Positions 1 to 12,500 of a stretch of 64,000 nt of DNA are shown here, in pieces. This stretch comes from Nipponacmea schrenckii (Eukaryota; Mollusca; Gastropoda; Lottiidae), in the NCBI GenBank assembly GCA_030562195.1, contig CM060200.1, forward strand, positions 1,488,001 through 1,552,000, given 5' to 3'. The number at the start of each line of letters is the position of its first letter. The first letter of the stretch is position 1. Below the pieces are notes generated by a model, which saw nothing but the letters and a program-made list of their open reading frames with translations, was not told the origin of the DNA and did not search any database. The translations under genes and the position numbers were made by a program.

Positions 1-314
1 TGTGAAGGCACCCTGAGCTGCAGGGCACGGAAACCCTGGACTGCAGGGCACAGGCACTCGCGACTGGTTGCTGGATTTGCCTTCTATTTTTATAATGAGG
101 TACAGGATGCGGGATAATAATAATCCCACACACACAGATTTCAAAACTTGAGATCAAAACATTATTTCAAAAGAAATTAAAATATTGCACAGTTGTCAAA
201 ATAACCAAAAGCTTGTCAAAAGCCATTGTATTACATAATTAATTTTAAGATTCCAATTGTCATGGAAAGCCCTGAACAAAATATATATCTTGTTGGGACT
301 TATTTAAAAATCCG

Positions 315-477
315 AGGCCTTATTCTCGAAAAATTTAACCAAGATGGAAACCAAATTCAAGAAACAGTAGTCTGATTGGATAACTAATCTAACTTTAATA
401 TTGATTTTAGTGTTCGACCAATCAGATGACTAGAATACTAAAATCATCTTCAATTAAATCTTGAAGAATATGGCCCC
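315..477. mobile_element. MITE with GGCCTTATTCT termini, copy 1
   Basis: Starts GAGGCCTTATTCTCGAAAAA and ends GAAGAATATGGCCCC, an inverted copy. An inner inverted pair TCTGATTGGA / CCAATCAGA is also present. Confidence 0.65.
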
Positions 478-877
478 TGAATTAATAAATCTACCGTACA
501 ATGATATGTATATAAAACATTAAAACATATTGGCGGCACAATCTTAAAGCAGGAAAATTAAAATAATAAAATAAAACCTCAACATACTTAGACAATTTTG
601 AAAACGAACTTATTTGATATAAGAATAAATATAAATATAGAAATAATAATAATAAAGAGTCACAAGATATGAATATACTATTTATGACATTTATTAACTC
701 GAATATCAGAAACAGTATATCTATATATTATTATATATTTTACCTACGCCTATTTCTCTATATCTTATAAACAGTAAATAATAATAATATACGAGGCGGT
801 AACAATATCTATTTTGATTTTCAGTTTTTATTGCATTTGTAATTATCAACTTTTTATATTATGTGAGTATTTCAAAG

Positions 878-1172
878 GATTTGGTTCCTGTTAATCGTTC
901 AGACCAAACTGATTGATTTTGTTCCTGTTAATCGTTCAGACCGAACTGATTGATTTTGTTCCTGTTAATCATTCAGACCGAACTGATTGATTTGGTTCCT
1001 GTTAATCGTTCAGACCGAACTGATTGATTTGGTTCCTGTTTATCGTTCAGACCGAACTGATTGATTTTGTTCCTGTTAATCGTTCAGACCGAACTGATTG
1101 ATTTGGTTCCTGTTAATCGTTCAGACCGAACTGATTGATTTGGTTTCTGTTAATCGTAAAGACCGAGCTGAG
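878..1172. repeat. 37-bp tandem repeat, about 7.5 copies
   Basis: Unit contains TTCCTGTTAATCGTTCAGAC then CGAACTGATTGATTTGG. Copies differ by one or two bases. Confidence 0.95.
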
Positions 1173-1296
1173 CTACTGAGTTAAGAATTTTTTATTTACA
1201 ATTTTGGCATTTAAATAACAAAATCAACCATTCAGTGGTCTTTATATGTATCTTTTTAATAATCTTTAAAACGTTGGTGAATTATCAGTATCAGAA

Positions 1297-1440
1297 AGAA
1301 TCACGAAAGAGGCACCTCGAGTCACGAAAGAAGCGCATTGAGTCACGAAAGATGCATCTCAGTTACGAAAGAGGCACCGTGAGTCACGAATGAGGAATTC
1401 CCAGTATTGAAAGAGGCGTTGCGAGTAACGAAAGAGGCAC
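1297..1440. repeat. Degenerate repeat of about 21 bp, about 7 copies
   Basis: Built on GAGTCACGAAAGAGGCACC with variation in the last bases. Confidence 0.8.
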
Positions 1441-1562
1441 TATATACCAAGTATCAACGTTAGTCTTCTTCTAACACTTACTGACAAATGGTCCAATCGA
1501 AACTATATGTGGTTTTCAGTTTTTTTTTATTTATTTGAACCAAATCCCTCTGAACCCTCTAG

Positions 1563-1725
1563 ATTTATAAATCTACATTATATACAACAATTTTAATGGT
1601 GTATATCAATTATACAATCTACATACAACAATTTTAATGGTGTATATCGATTATACAATCTATATACAACAATTCTAATGGTGTATATCAATTATACAAT
1701 TGTATGTATATTCAACAATTTCAGT
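1563..1725. repeat. Tandem repeat of about 48 bp, three copies
   Basis: Each copy has CAACAATTTTAATGGTGTAT followed by ATCAATTATACAATCTA. Confidence 0.8.
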
Positions 1726-2000
1726 AGGCATAACAATCATTTTAACAAGTTATTATATTACAAACTGTAAGAAAATAGCCCTATATACGAACTGTAGATT
1801 ATTGCACTGGGTAAAAAATTATGCGAGTTTCAGGTATGGATATTAATCAATCATGAAGTGTTTTATCGGGACATATTTTGGCCGATAGTCAGGGGAACGG
1901 ATGTCAAGGAGTATGGTCATCTCTGGTTTTGTTCCCCGTATTTGCCTATTGATAAGTTTAAGATTTTAAGTTTTGAAGATTTTTCTACATTAATAACTAA

Positions 2001-2141
2001 GGGCCTTATTTTCCTGAAAACGTAGTATCATCAAATGTTCAATATTTGAATCTGAAAATAAATTTTAATACCCCATGCATAGATTCCTGTATATAAGGAA
2101 ATATTGATATTATCTTAGTGAAAATTTGGAGAATAAGGCCC
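2001..2141. mobile_element. MITE with GGGCCTTATT termini, copy 2
   Basis: Starts GGGCCTTATTTTCCTG and ends GGAGAATAAGGCCC. It lacks the inner CCAATCAGA pair of the other two copies. Confidence 0.62.
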
Positions 2142-3376
2142 AGAAATTTAATACCGTGGATAATGCGCAGGTTATTTTTAAAAAAAAAACGTTTTTACAA
2201 CGACACAGATTTTTGCAGATATACTGTAGGTTAAAAAAAGGTATTATACTTCCCTGCGCACTACATTCGCAATTATACAGTATATGAAATATAATCAGGG
2301 AGAGCGGTCAGGGCGTTATCACAGTCTATGTTATCATATTTACAAGGTAATATCGGGTTTATAATACCACACGGGTGGTTTAGTCATACAAATAACAAAC
2401 TATCTATAATTATTATAAACATAACCAAAAACATGACAATTGTTATAGTACACGAAAGGCCGTTTTAAAATGGAAATTCTGGCCAATATCCTGAATTATA
2501 TTGTTCAATAAATATCATAGAAGACACCTTAAAAACGATTGAACTTATCTTAAGAAAAATTTATTATCTTTTGTTTCATTTGATAAATTAGACACGCTTC
2601 AAACTGTTAAAATAATGACAAGCTGTACGTCTTGAAGCAGTTCATTTTATGTCATCTAGCTAGGATCCTAAAATTACGTATTTTGTTCAATATTTCAAAA
2701 ACTAGAGCTAGCTGACTCGCAAGTATTCATTTTGTAGAAAAAAAATGGAATCATATTCGAAGCATTGTGTCAATATATTGGTTTTGAAAAAATAAATAAC
2801 AGGAAATACAAAATATAAAATCGCCGTGGGAGGGGTAGAGGCTTTACAAACATTGCACTTTATGTAGGAAGGGGGTGAGGACCTCTAACAATATTGCACT
2901 CAAAATATACAAATTCAAACAGTTACATGTATTTTGATTATCATATTTACATTTTGCAAATTGCTAAACTAAACACGTGAGTTGTGTGCGTAACAAATAT
3001 TTACAGTCTCAGAATCTTCCTTCGAATGGTTACTCTCTTTGCCACACAAGTTTCATTGTGTCGTTTGAATGTCGCTTTCTGCATTTTGAATTGCTAAGAC
3101 AATGCAAATAACTTACTGGTCAGAAATCGATGTTTTTCCAATGGTCTTTCATAGATAATATTATAAACCCACTTGTCTTCACATTAATAAGAATAATTCA
3201 TTGACAATACCAGACATTAATTACAAATTCAGTCATATTTATCCCAATATTACTGTAGCGTATTAATGTATATCCTTAGAAAACATTTCTTGAGAGTTAA
3301 ATACACTCATACTAAATTTATCCTAATTCCTTTGACGGATCTGACACGAACCTCTGTAAATTTACTGTCCATTTGT

Positions 3377-3567
3377 CTACATCTGTAACTTGTCAGGCAA
3401 ATGTCCGTTATGCATAGGAGGTGGGACTATCTTATCATCATCAAATCCTACTTGTTCCGGTTCCTCGATACCCTGCATCACCAGATACTTCTTTACTACC
3501 AGTTCCCATTCTACTACATCTTCAATCCTCTGAGGACCATGGCGAAACGCATTTCGTAAAAATCCAC
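3377..3567 (-). CDS. TRPN1: TRPN1 exon 28: cytoplasmic C-terminus and stop
   Basis: The last coding exon gives 63 residues and a TAG stop. It starts after TTTTGCAG and completes a glycine codon split with exon 27. The tail reads GFLRNAFRHGPQRIEDVVEW and ends in a proline- and histidine-containing segment (VPPPMHNGHLPDKLQM). The IEDVVEWE.VVKKYL helix is a typical short coiled segment after the TRP box. No close polyadenylation signal can be fixed; a minus-strand AATAAA lies at about 2560-2565. Confidence 0.88.
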
Positions 3568-6500
3568 CTGCAAAATACATGAAGAACAATTAAGGCCATG
3601 CATTAACATTTCACATTTAAACCTGAAAACCACTGATCAATAATGTTCACAGCTAAATGTGGTAATTTAAACCACCTTGGCTACGTATGTCCATAATCAT
3701 CCATGTTCAAAAATTACATTGACCACTTATTTCAAGAACTCACCTTAATGTAAAACGGTTCATGGATGGATAATCAAGATTAATCTATTCATCGTAATTT
3801 TTATACTGCAATTAATATTGTCCACTACGTCACTGAGATATCTTAGCTATTGCGAATTGGGATAACCGAAACTTTTTTTGTGAATACGAAATAAAATGAA
3901 ACTTTATTATACTTACTCGGGAGATGTTGTTTGCTTCACAATTTAACATTTGCAAATAGCATATACCATACCATCGGACAGCGACCCTGTCATGTTTTCG
4001 TACTGGCCCTACTTTACTTTACCAGTTAGATAGAGGGGAACAAAAAAGAAAAAAGATATCCATGGACCGGGATCGGACGCGTGGTTCTAGATCTTCCTCG
4101 TCATAACACTTTATTCTGTAGCGGGGGGTAAATTTTAATACTTTACCCTTTTTTTAAGCTACCCAAGATTAAGACTTGGGAAACTTAACGTAAATATAGG
4201 TATGTGATTTATAAAAGAGCCGGGAAATCTGAAAGGGCTTCAGAATGTCTGCCCCGAAAAACACAGTATATTTTTGGGGGTCCGATATCTGACCGTTTGT
4301 GGCCAATTTGTTTCAATCTCTACCCCGAGATTGGCATAAATTTACTATGCGTACTATACACAAACAATATACGGTATGTGAATTTACATCTATGAGAACC
4401 AAGAACCTGTGAAGAAAATGAGTTGTCTTACCTCTATGTTTATATGCAATCTTGATATACATAAAGGCCTTCGTCAGCAGATTCAAAGGAGACGGTGTTG
4501 CAGACGTTCGATTCATATTCCGTATCAATTTGGCTCGTCCAAACTTCCACTCTGTATCCGACTGTTGGACAATACGTTGATAAGTGTCTGACATCATAGC
4601 TATTAATAGATTGATCAAAACGATTAGTGTCACCATCATGTACGTTCCGAACACGATTTTAATCAGCGTCGTCACCCAGATGGGGCTTCGATGTAACGGT
4701 GGTAAACTATCTGGCTCTACTAGTCCAAATAAGGCAAAAAACAGAAATCCAAAAGTGTCGATGGGTGTTTGCGTTGACGTTCCAGCATTGCCGTCTCCGT
4801 CCCCGAGCAAAGCGTTCAGTTCGACTGGCTTAAAAACAGGCTGGTACAAGGCAGCTAAATGTAACGTGAATCCCAACATAAATATCAACAGAATCACCAA
4901 AAATCTCGTCAGATCTTTCATAAGATCTCTGATAATTATTGCCCATGGTCCGAACAAATGGTGAAACGATAAGAATTCAAGGAGAAGAACAAAATCCAGG
5001 AGCAGCGCCCACGCGAAAAACTGATTTCGTATAAATAACATCACAAGGCGGTCGTTTTCCTCGAACGGGAAGGCGAGAATATGACAAAACACTCCAATAG
5101 AACAAATTGCTAACACAACAACACGAAATGTTCCTAGTCCAGCACGATCACCAGGGTTCGTTAACTCTGCCACCAGCAGGCCTGACATCCATGCTAACAA
5201 TATCCATTCGTACCAGTGCGGTATCAGAGATCCCGATTCGTATATAGGGGTAATGGGTGTTACAATAGTGATCATAAACAACACCATGAAATAGAGATGG
5301 GAGACGAGATACGCCATAAACTTTATAATAGGAACTTTACTGAAACGATGTTTTATTGGAAGGCAGAACATTATCCACACGATTGGAATAAACAAGAACG
5401 TTAAAAACAACATAATAATTTTCCAGGTAGCCCAAACTAAATTTCCCATCCAGACGTCGGAGAGATATTTCTGGACAGCAGGATGCGCCACTACTTCCTT
5501 TTGTTCATTTTCGATCAACACGTCCAAAAACTGTATTCCATGGCAGTCTACAGCTTTAAGAATATGCTGAGCACTATGTGTACTAGACGCGATGGCTAAC
5601 AGTTCGGTCGCCATGTTCTCACAATATACTCCAGCGGCTAAAATATCCCTCGCTCTCTCTTTCTCCTTGATAGCTAACATTCGGAAGTTTTTTGACATTT
5701 TGGCTGCCGTATCGACTGGCGCTGGAGACAGTAATATAAACTCCTGGATACATTTATTGTCGTTCAAGCGGCCACATATCATCAGGTCAAACACAAACTG
5801 AAAGTAGACCAGAATACCAAATAGAGAGTTCAATGAGTAGGGTTCATAGGAAATTAGTAGAATAAAGATTATAGTCACCCTTAATTCTGCGACCTTATTC
5901 TCGAAAAACTTAACTAAGAAATAAATCAAGATTTTATGAAATGCAGTAATCTGATTGGATGATAAACATATATTTTATATTTAAACTAGATTTTAGCCTT
6001 TTACCAATCATTTGAAAATAATTAATCAGATTTCAAGAATAAGGCCCCCTGGTCCTGTATGCACCCTGTTTAAGATGCCCCCTATTCTCTTTTCCATTGA
6101 TGACATTTTCCAGTCCGTGCAGCAAAAGATGTATATAACCTACATTGACATAAATTCTTCCAGATTTACTCAAGAGTCAAAAGGGGTGCGCATTATACAT
6201 AAGCAGTGCGCACTATACTCGCAATTATATGGTATCTGAATTATTAACCAACTGGTGCAAACATACCACGTGACACTCTAAGTTTCAGACCTATGCACAA
6301 GCAGCTGTTACCATGGAAGACAAGGAAGGCATGAAAAGGACTTCTGCGAAAACAAGACCTGTCATTCTGTCTCCTGGTTCACTGAATTCATTCCATTAAA
6401 AAAAATAAAAAGCCTTAAAATTTTATGAACCTTTTTATCCTCCATTAAATGTTGAGTGTTGAAATCTTTCTTCATTAGGAAGCTTAAAACATGCGAGTGA

Positions 6501-9500
6501 TTCGCTGCAGCTGCCCAACAAATTGGTACTTTGCCATCTTTTGTTTCGAATTTTGGTGAAGCACCAGACTCTACTAATAGCTTGACCACGTTCAGGTATC
6601 CGGCTTTAGATGCAAAGTGGAGAGCCGTCCATCCATTCTGAAAACAAGAAATATAAGAGTAGGTTAAAGTGTTAGTTGATAGGGAATATCGATACACATT
6701 TTTTGTCTAACTTGATCATTAAAGCGTCTCTCTTGCAGATGCAAGATCTATATACACCAGGCCCCCAACCCTTCCCTCCAAATTACTCTCTAACCATAGC
6801 AGTCAAGTCGGCCCCGCCCTTACTCAAATTATCACAAGACATATATGGTAATGAACGTTAGCCAAGACAAGATATAGCACAGTCGCCGTCCTCCCCACTA
6901 GTATTGGTTACCCACATAATTTCATCCTCTACTACCCATTTCCTACAACACAAGGGGTAACAATATGGGAAAGACCGTTAGTCGAAGCTGGATTCAGCAC
7001 AGTCGCCGTCCTCCCCACTAGTTTTGGTTACCCACATAAATTGGCCCACTTCTCCGCTCAACCCTCAGCGATATTCCTGCTTACCTTATCACACGAGTTG
7101 ATATCAGCCCCCTGTCCCAGTAATAGTGTTACCATATCGTAATGCCCGTTAGCTGACGCCAGATGTAACGCTGTTCTCCCTCGTTTATCTTTAATATGTA
7201 ATTGGGCTGTAGATTTACTGAGTAACAGACTGGTAACGGATGCGTGGCCACTCTGGGCTGCCATATGTAGTGGTATCGTACCCTAAGGAGATAAATATGA
7301 AATTCAAAAAATCGCCAACAAACAGTAAGAAATAAAATAGATTAAAGATTTTTTAAAACTGCAGTTTTTGTTGCTCGATATCATTGAAGTTCTCGTTTTG
7401 ATTTAAGAAAATTCAAATAATATATTATATAAATTATACAGCTGATTACCTGTAAGTTGGTAGGAGAATCTACTATAACTCCTGGACAATTCAATAATAA
7501 TCTCACTAAACCTTCATGTCCCGACTGGGCCGCTAGATGCAGAGGGGTCAGTCCAAACTGAAATTAAATCAAATGGAAAATATGAAGCTATCAATTAGAA
7601 TAGATAAATCAATCAAATAGAATAGATGAATCAATCAAATGGAATAGATAAATCTATTAAATGGAATAGATCAATCTATCAAATAGAATAGAAGAATGAA
7701 TCAAGCAAAAATAGACGAATCAATCAAATAGAATATATGAATCAATCAGATAGAATCGACGAATCAATCAAAACAAAGGGATGGATCAATCAAAAAGAAT
7801 AAGTGAATCAATCAAATAGAATAGATAAATTAATCAAATTGAATAGATAAATCAATCAAATAGAATATATGAATCAATCAAATAGAATAGACGAACCAAT
7901 CAAATCGAAAAGATGAATCAATCAAATCAAACAGATGAACAAATAATCGGCATAGATTTGCAATTTTTTGAATAAATTACAAGTTACTTTTAAGAAAAAT
8001 ATTTGGAGCTGTTAATGCAGGTAGGTCTTCCAGAAAATAGAACATTATAAATTACAAGATTATTAATCATTTAAGATGCTAATCTGATTATAATAGGTCA
8101 TACGTTAGATTCTATACCTGTTTTATTGGTCTAAATACTAGAGACTTTAATAGTTCCCACATTTGTTAAGTAAACCTAACTAATGCTACAGTATGTGTTA
8201 CTTTTCCTCTAAATCATCTGTTAGTAGCTAATGTCAAATAATGAGGAACTTAAAGTGATACTGTGTCTTAAAATGAACATAAAATTTTAGTTCTCAAGAA
8301 TGGTCAATATGAGTTAATATATTCTTCAGTGCTCTTATTGGCCAAGTTTAAAATCTTCAAATTTTATGTTCATTCTAACACCTATTATCCCTTTAAAAAT
8401 CTACAAAAGTATTTCAATTACTATAAGGTTTTGTCTCAATCTAATCCTATAAATCAGGGATGTTGATTTGTATTAATTATCAGCACATGCAATTGGCTAT
8501 GCCTGTTGATGGTAGATATGTTTTTTTTTTATATAGGATCTAATTTTGAAAATCTTCAAATATTCACGAAATATATATCTAAAGAGGAATCAGGGTCACC
8601 AGACATCCAGAGAATTAACTAGATTCTGGATTTTCAAATTGTTGGCCTTTGTCATCTGAATCTGCATTTATTTTATATAATTTATTAGGGCAAAAAACTG
8701 CGCACCCAATTCGCAAATATACGGTACTCGATTAAATATTTTCAATAAAAGCAAGGATGGGTATAATTTGACAGTTAACTAAATACATCCCTAAATTTAC
8801 AAATGAGCTCTTTCAATTATACATATACAGTATCGTATCTATAGAAAGTATGCATGTGTGGAAGAGTTCAATAGGAAATTAAGGGGTTTCGAATAGATGA
8901 CTGGTACACTATATCCAGTCTTGGATAAAAGTATTATCGATCAGATTTAACTGGGATAGATCCAATGGAATCAAGTTAATTGCGAGTTGGCCTGATCCCC
9001 TCTCAATAAAATACAAATCAACAGCCCCGAGGCCCTAATTCCATAAACAACAAACAAAATATCCGTAAAATACCATATCTTCCTTTATTTCCTGAAAGCA
9101 AAAATCGTGCAAAGAATACAAAACATACTGATAGTGCAAATATATCCAGTAAAACACTTAAATCGTAAGCTATAACAGTTTAACAGTGTACGACAAAAAA
9201 TACTGGAAATGTTTAAATACAACATATAATATATAAAACATCCACCTTCATTTCATTCCATTTGCAAGAAGAAAAATTGTTGAAAACATTCCACAGGATT
9301 TTTCATTTTATAACGAACTGAGTAAAGTAAATGAAATTTGATGGTTTTAAATACAGCAAAGACAATATTTATCAATGCTTATTACAAAGAATAAATCATG
9401 AAGATATACATCAATAAAATATCAAAATCAAAATAAAAATCATTAACAAACCTCTGAAGTTGAGAGAGCTGTATCTTCATGTGGGGGTTCAGATTTCACA

Positions 9501-12500
9501 GTGGCCGGTACCTTCGTTAATATTTCTCGCACAAAGTCAATCTGTCCAAAATGAGCTGCGACATGGAGTGCTGTTAACCCAGTCTGGAAAATAATGAAGA
9601 TTCAATTGTATTTCTTCCACAATATCTATTATCTCGTGTGCAATTAGAAATACAAAATCTTCTGATTTAGGAATGAATTGATTTGGTTTTATAGAAGTGT
9701 CCATCGTGTGCCACCACGCCTCTATTCGTCATACATCATCGAGTGAATGGGTGATCGAGGCAGACCCTTACGGGCAGACGACAGTCATGATCATATTTTA
9801 AAAACAAGACCTACCTTTTTACTGGTTAGTTTCCACGACATTTGACCTTTCAAAACCTCCAATATTTGACTATGACCATATTTGGCAGCTAAATGGATGG
9901 CGGTGTTCCCATCCTGAAAACAGATACAATGTCATTTCTTTAAATTCAAAAATAAAAAATAGGATGAAAATGATAATGATATTCAAGTTTGAAAATGGAG
10001 TGTGAAGGAATTATTATTGTTGTTTAACCAGAAATGCCAATTATATTAACCTTTCATTTCAAATCTTTCTATGATGTTTTTGTTTGTTTGATTATGCCTT
10101 GAGTGTAACTTACCGAGTTCTCGTCAGTTGGTGAGGCACCGAGTTCTAACAAAACTTCCACCAGATCTTTATGTCCCCCCGCCGCTGCTAGATGTAATGC
10201 CGTCGAGTTGTTCGTCTGAAATCAAAATGTAAAATCACTGAATCCGGATTTGTTGATTTGATTCTATTTCCGGAGATTGACTCAGTGAGTCGCATTATAT
10301 CTATAATTATACAGTTGTTAAAACGTTTTCAAAAAATGAACTGAGTGAAGTATTATGCCCTAATCTTCTGCACATTTCCAACTGTAGAGGGATCTTTAAC
10401 CAGTACAGCCGGTATCACAAGTGGCCTGGGATTATTGTCCCATCCGAACGACGAGACTCTTTTTTATGTAAGTCCTTCAGATATATCACTGACAAGATTA
10501 AACCGGACTGAAAAATCTCTGCCGGGATTTAACTCAGGACCCAGTCAAGCGTCTGATACCGCGGCTCCCAAACGCTATTAAAATATATTCTCCTCATCAA
10601 TTAGGCGTTAAAATTAAGGCTTCTAACAATAATTTACTGACCAAGCGATAGATTATAAAGATACCTACCCTATTTCTAGCAGAAGTGACCATAATTTTAT
10701 TAAATCTAGATAATTCTTTAATGACAGCTACACTTCCTTTAGATGCTGCTATATGTGCACATGTCATACCGTTCTGTAAAACAATAATACATTATTCTCT
10801 TTCAGTTTCAGTACAGTTTTTCAACTTAACGACAAATATTACTGATATAATTATAATTCATTTTTAAATTCGGAATCCCTTTTTCATGGAATTGTAGATT
10901 AATTAGATGTACGTTTTATATCGTTACAAGATATGGCTTTCTGGAAATAAGTAACATGGCTGTAAAGTGACAGATAAGCCACTATATAAATTTACAGTTA
11001 AACTTGAAATCTATGCAACATTGGTAATAATGGCATATTAAGAGCACAAGTTCTCATTATATTCCTGATGACAGTGTGAGAAGCACATAGAAAAGTCGAA
11101 AATAATAAATAATATAGAAATACTCATCCATAATAATTGCTTTATTAAACATTTATATCAATAATAGTCAACCCAATGGTTATTGTTCATCTATGAGAAG
11201 GAGATAAAATATAGCTATATTATGCTATATTGGTGAAAATAACATAGAAAATAAAGTCCTACCTCATCTGTACTCGCCATGGTGACTAGTTCAGGACGAT
11301 GTTTCAGAAATAACTTGACCACGTCAGAATGGTCATTCTCTGCTGCTAGATGGAGGGGAGTTTGACCTCTCTGAAATGATATATTATATACAAATTACTT
11401 CCAACGATAATATCTTGACCAATGTCCTACTATTCTGCACCTTAAAGTGTAATACAGTGCAGCATAAAATGAAGGCAAACTTTTTTGCGATTTTAAACTG
11501 TTGAGGGAACTTTAGCATGCAGAGTCTGAAGCACACGGGGTCTCGAGTTTTCGTCCCAACGACTAGACGCTTTTCCCTGTCTGTCCTCAGACCTTTCATC
11601 ACTGACAAGGGGAAACCTGCTGAAAAATGCGAAAGTTAATCTCGACTATTTGCGGGATAGAACTCTGAACTATTTTCAGCGAGCAAACGTCTAACTCCCA
11701 AGCTAAAAGGATTGTAAAAGAGCCAAGTTTCAGTTCCAGCTACTATAGCTTTTATTCAAAAATCTACGTATAGAAGAGGAGAAGACTTACCTCGTCCGTG
11801 GCATTAGCATCAGACTTCATCTTCAGTAAAATACTACAAACATCTATTTTACCGTTTTGTGCTGCTAAATGTAACGTTGTCTTCTTGGTCTGAAGAAAAA
11901 CGATTTAAAATATCAGATGAGGCATACTAGTGGAATAATGTGTTTATAATTATTATTAAGGGAAGGCACAAACAGGAGCACACAATCTGGGAGTTCAGCT
12001 TTGTGAAGGAAATGTACTTAAAAGCTATATTTTAATTCTATTTCATTGGACGTCCTACTCTTCACCACCTAATAAGGAGGAGCAACGCCAAGCATTGTGC
12101 ACCACTGAGACAAATTACGATTTCCTACTGTCGAGAGAGCTTTAAAGTGCATAACTGTTATAACCTGTAAAGTAATACTCACTAGAGTCAACGCATCCAG
12201 AACAGCTCCATGTTTTTCTATCAACAGTTTGACCAATCCATTATAACCGTTCTGGCCCGCCATGTGTAAGGGAGTGAACCCTAGTTTTGATTTAGCATTA
12301 ACAAAGGCTTTATGTTTCAATAATATTTCAGCAACTCTCTCATGTCCATTTTCAGCAGCATGATGTAAGGCGGCTTTACCATGCTGAAATACATGTCATA
12401 TTGTAAAATTCAGGGTGCGCGTTATAAATGCGCGTCTAAAGTTCAGAATTATAGGGTATTGAGTTTTCATAATAATGAAATATCCAAATAATGTATCTTT

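Larger units (their letters stand above)
1..3376. other. 3' flank of TRPN1, no further gene seen
   Basis: AT-rich sequence with three tandem arrays (878-1172, 1297-1440, 1563-1725) and two MITEs (315-477, 2001-2141). A fragment at 655-735 (CACAAGATATGAATATACTA, CATTTATTAACTC) is related, in reverse, to the 91-bp repeat at 19.4 kb. The proximal part may hold the TRPN1 3' UTR. Confidence 0.55.

Noticed and set aside
4584..4964. Plus-strand open frame of 126 codons opposite the TRPN1 pore exon
   Set aside because: It is the antisense shadow of a well-supported coding exon and has no recognisable domain.
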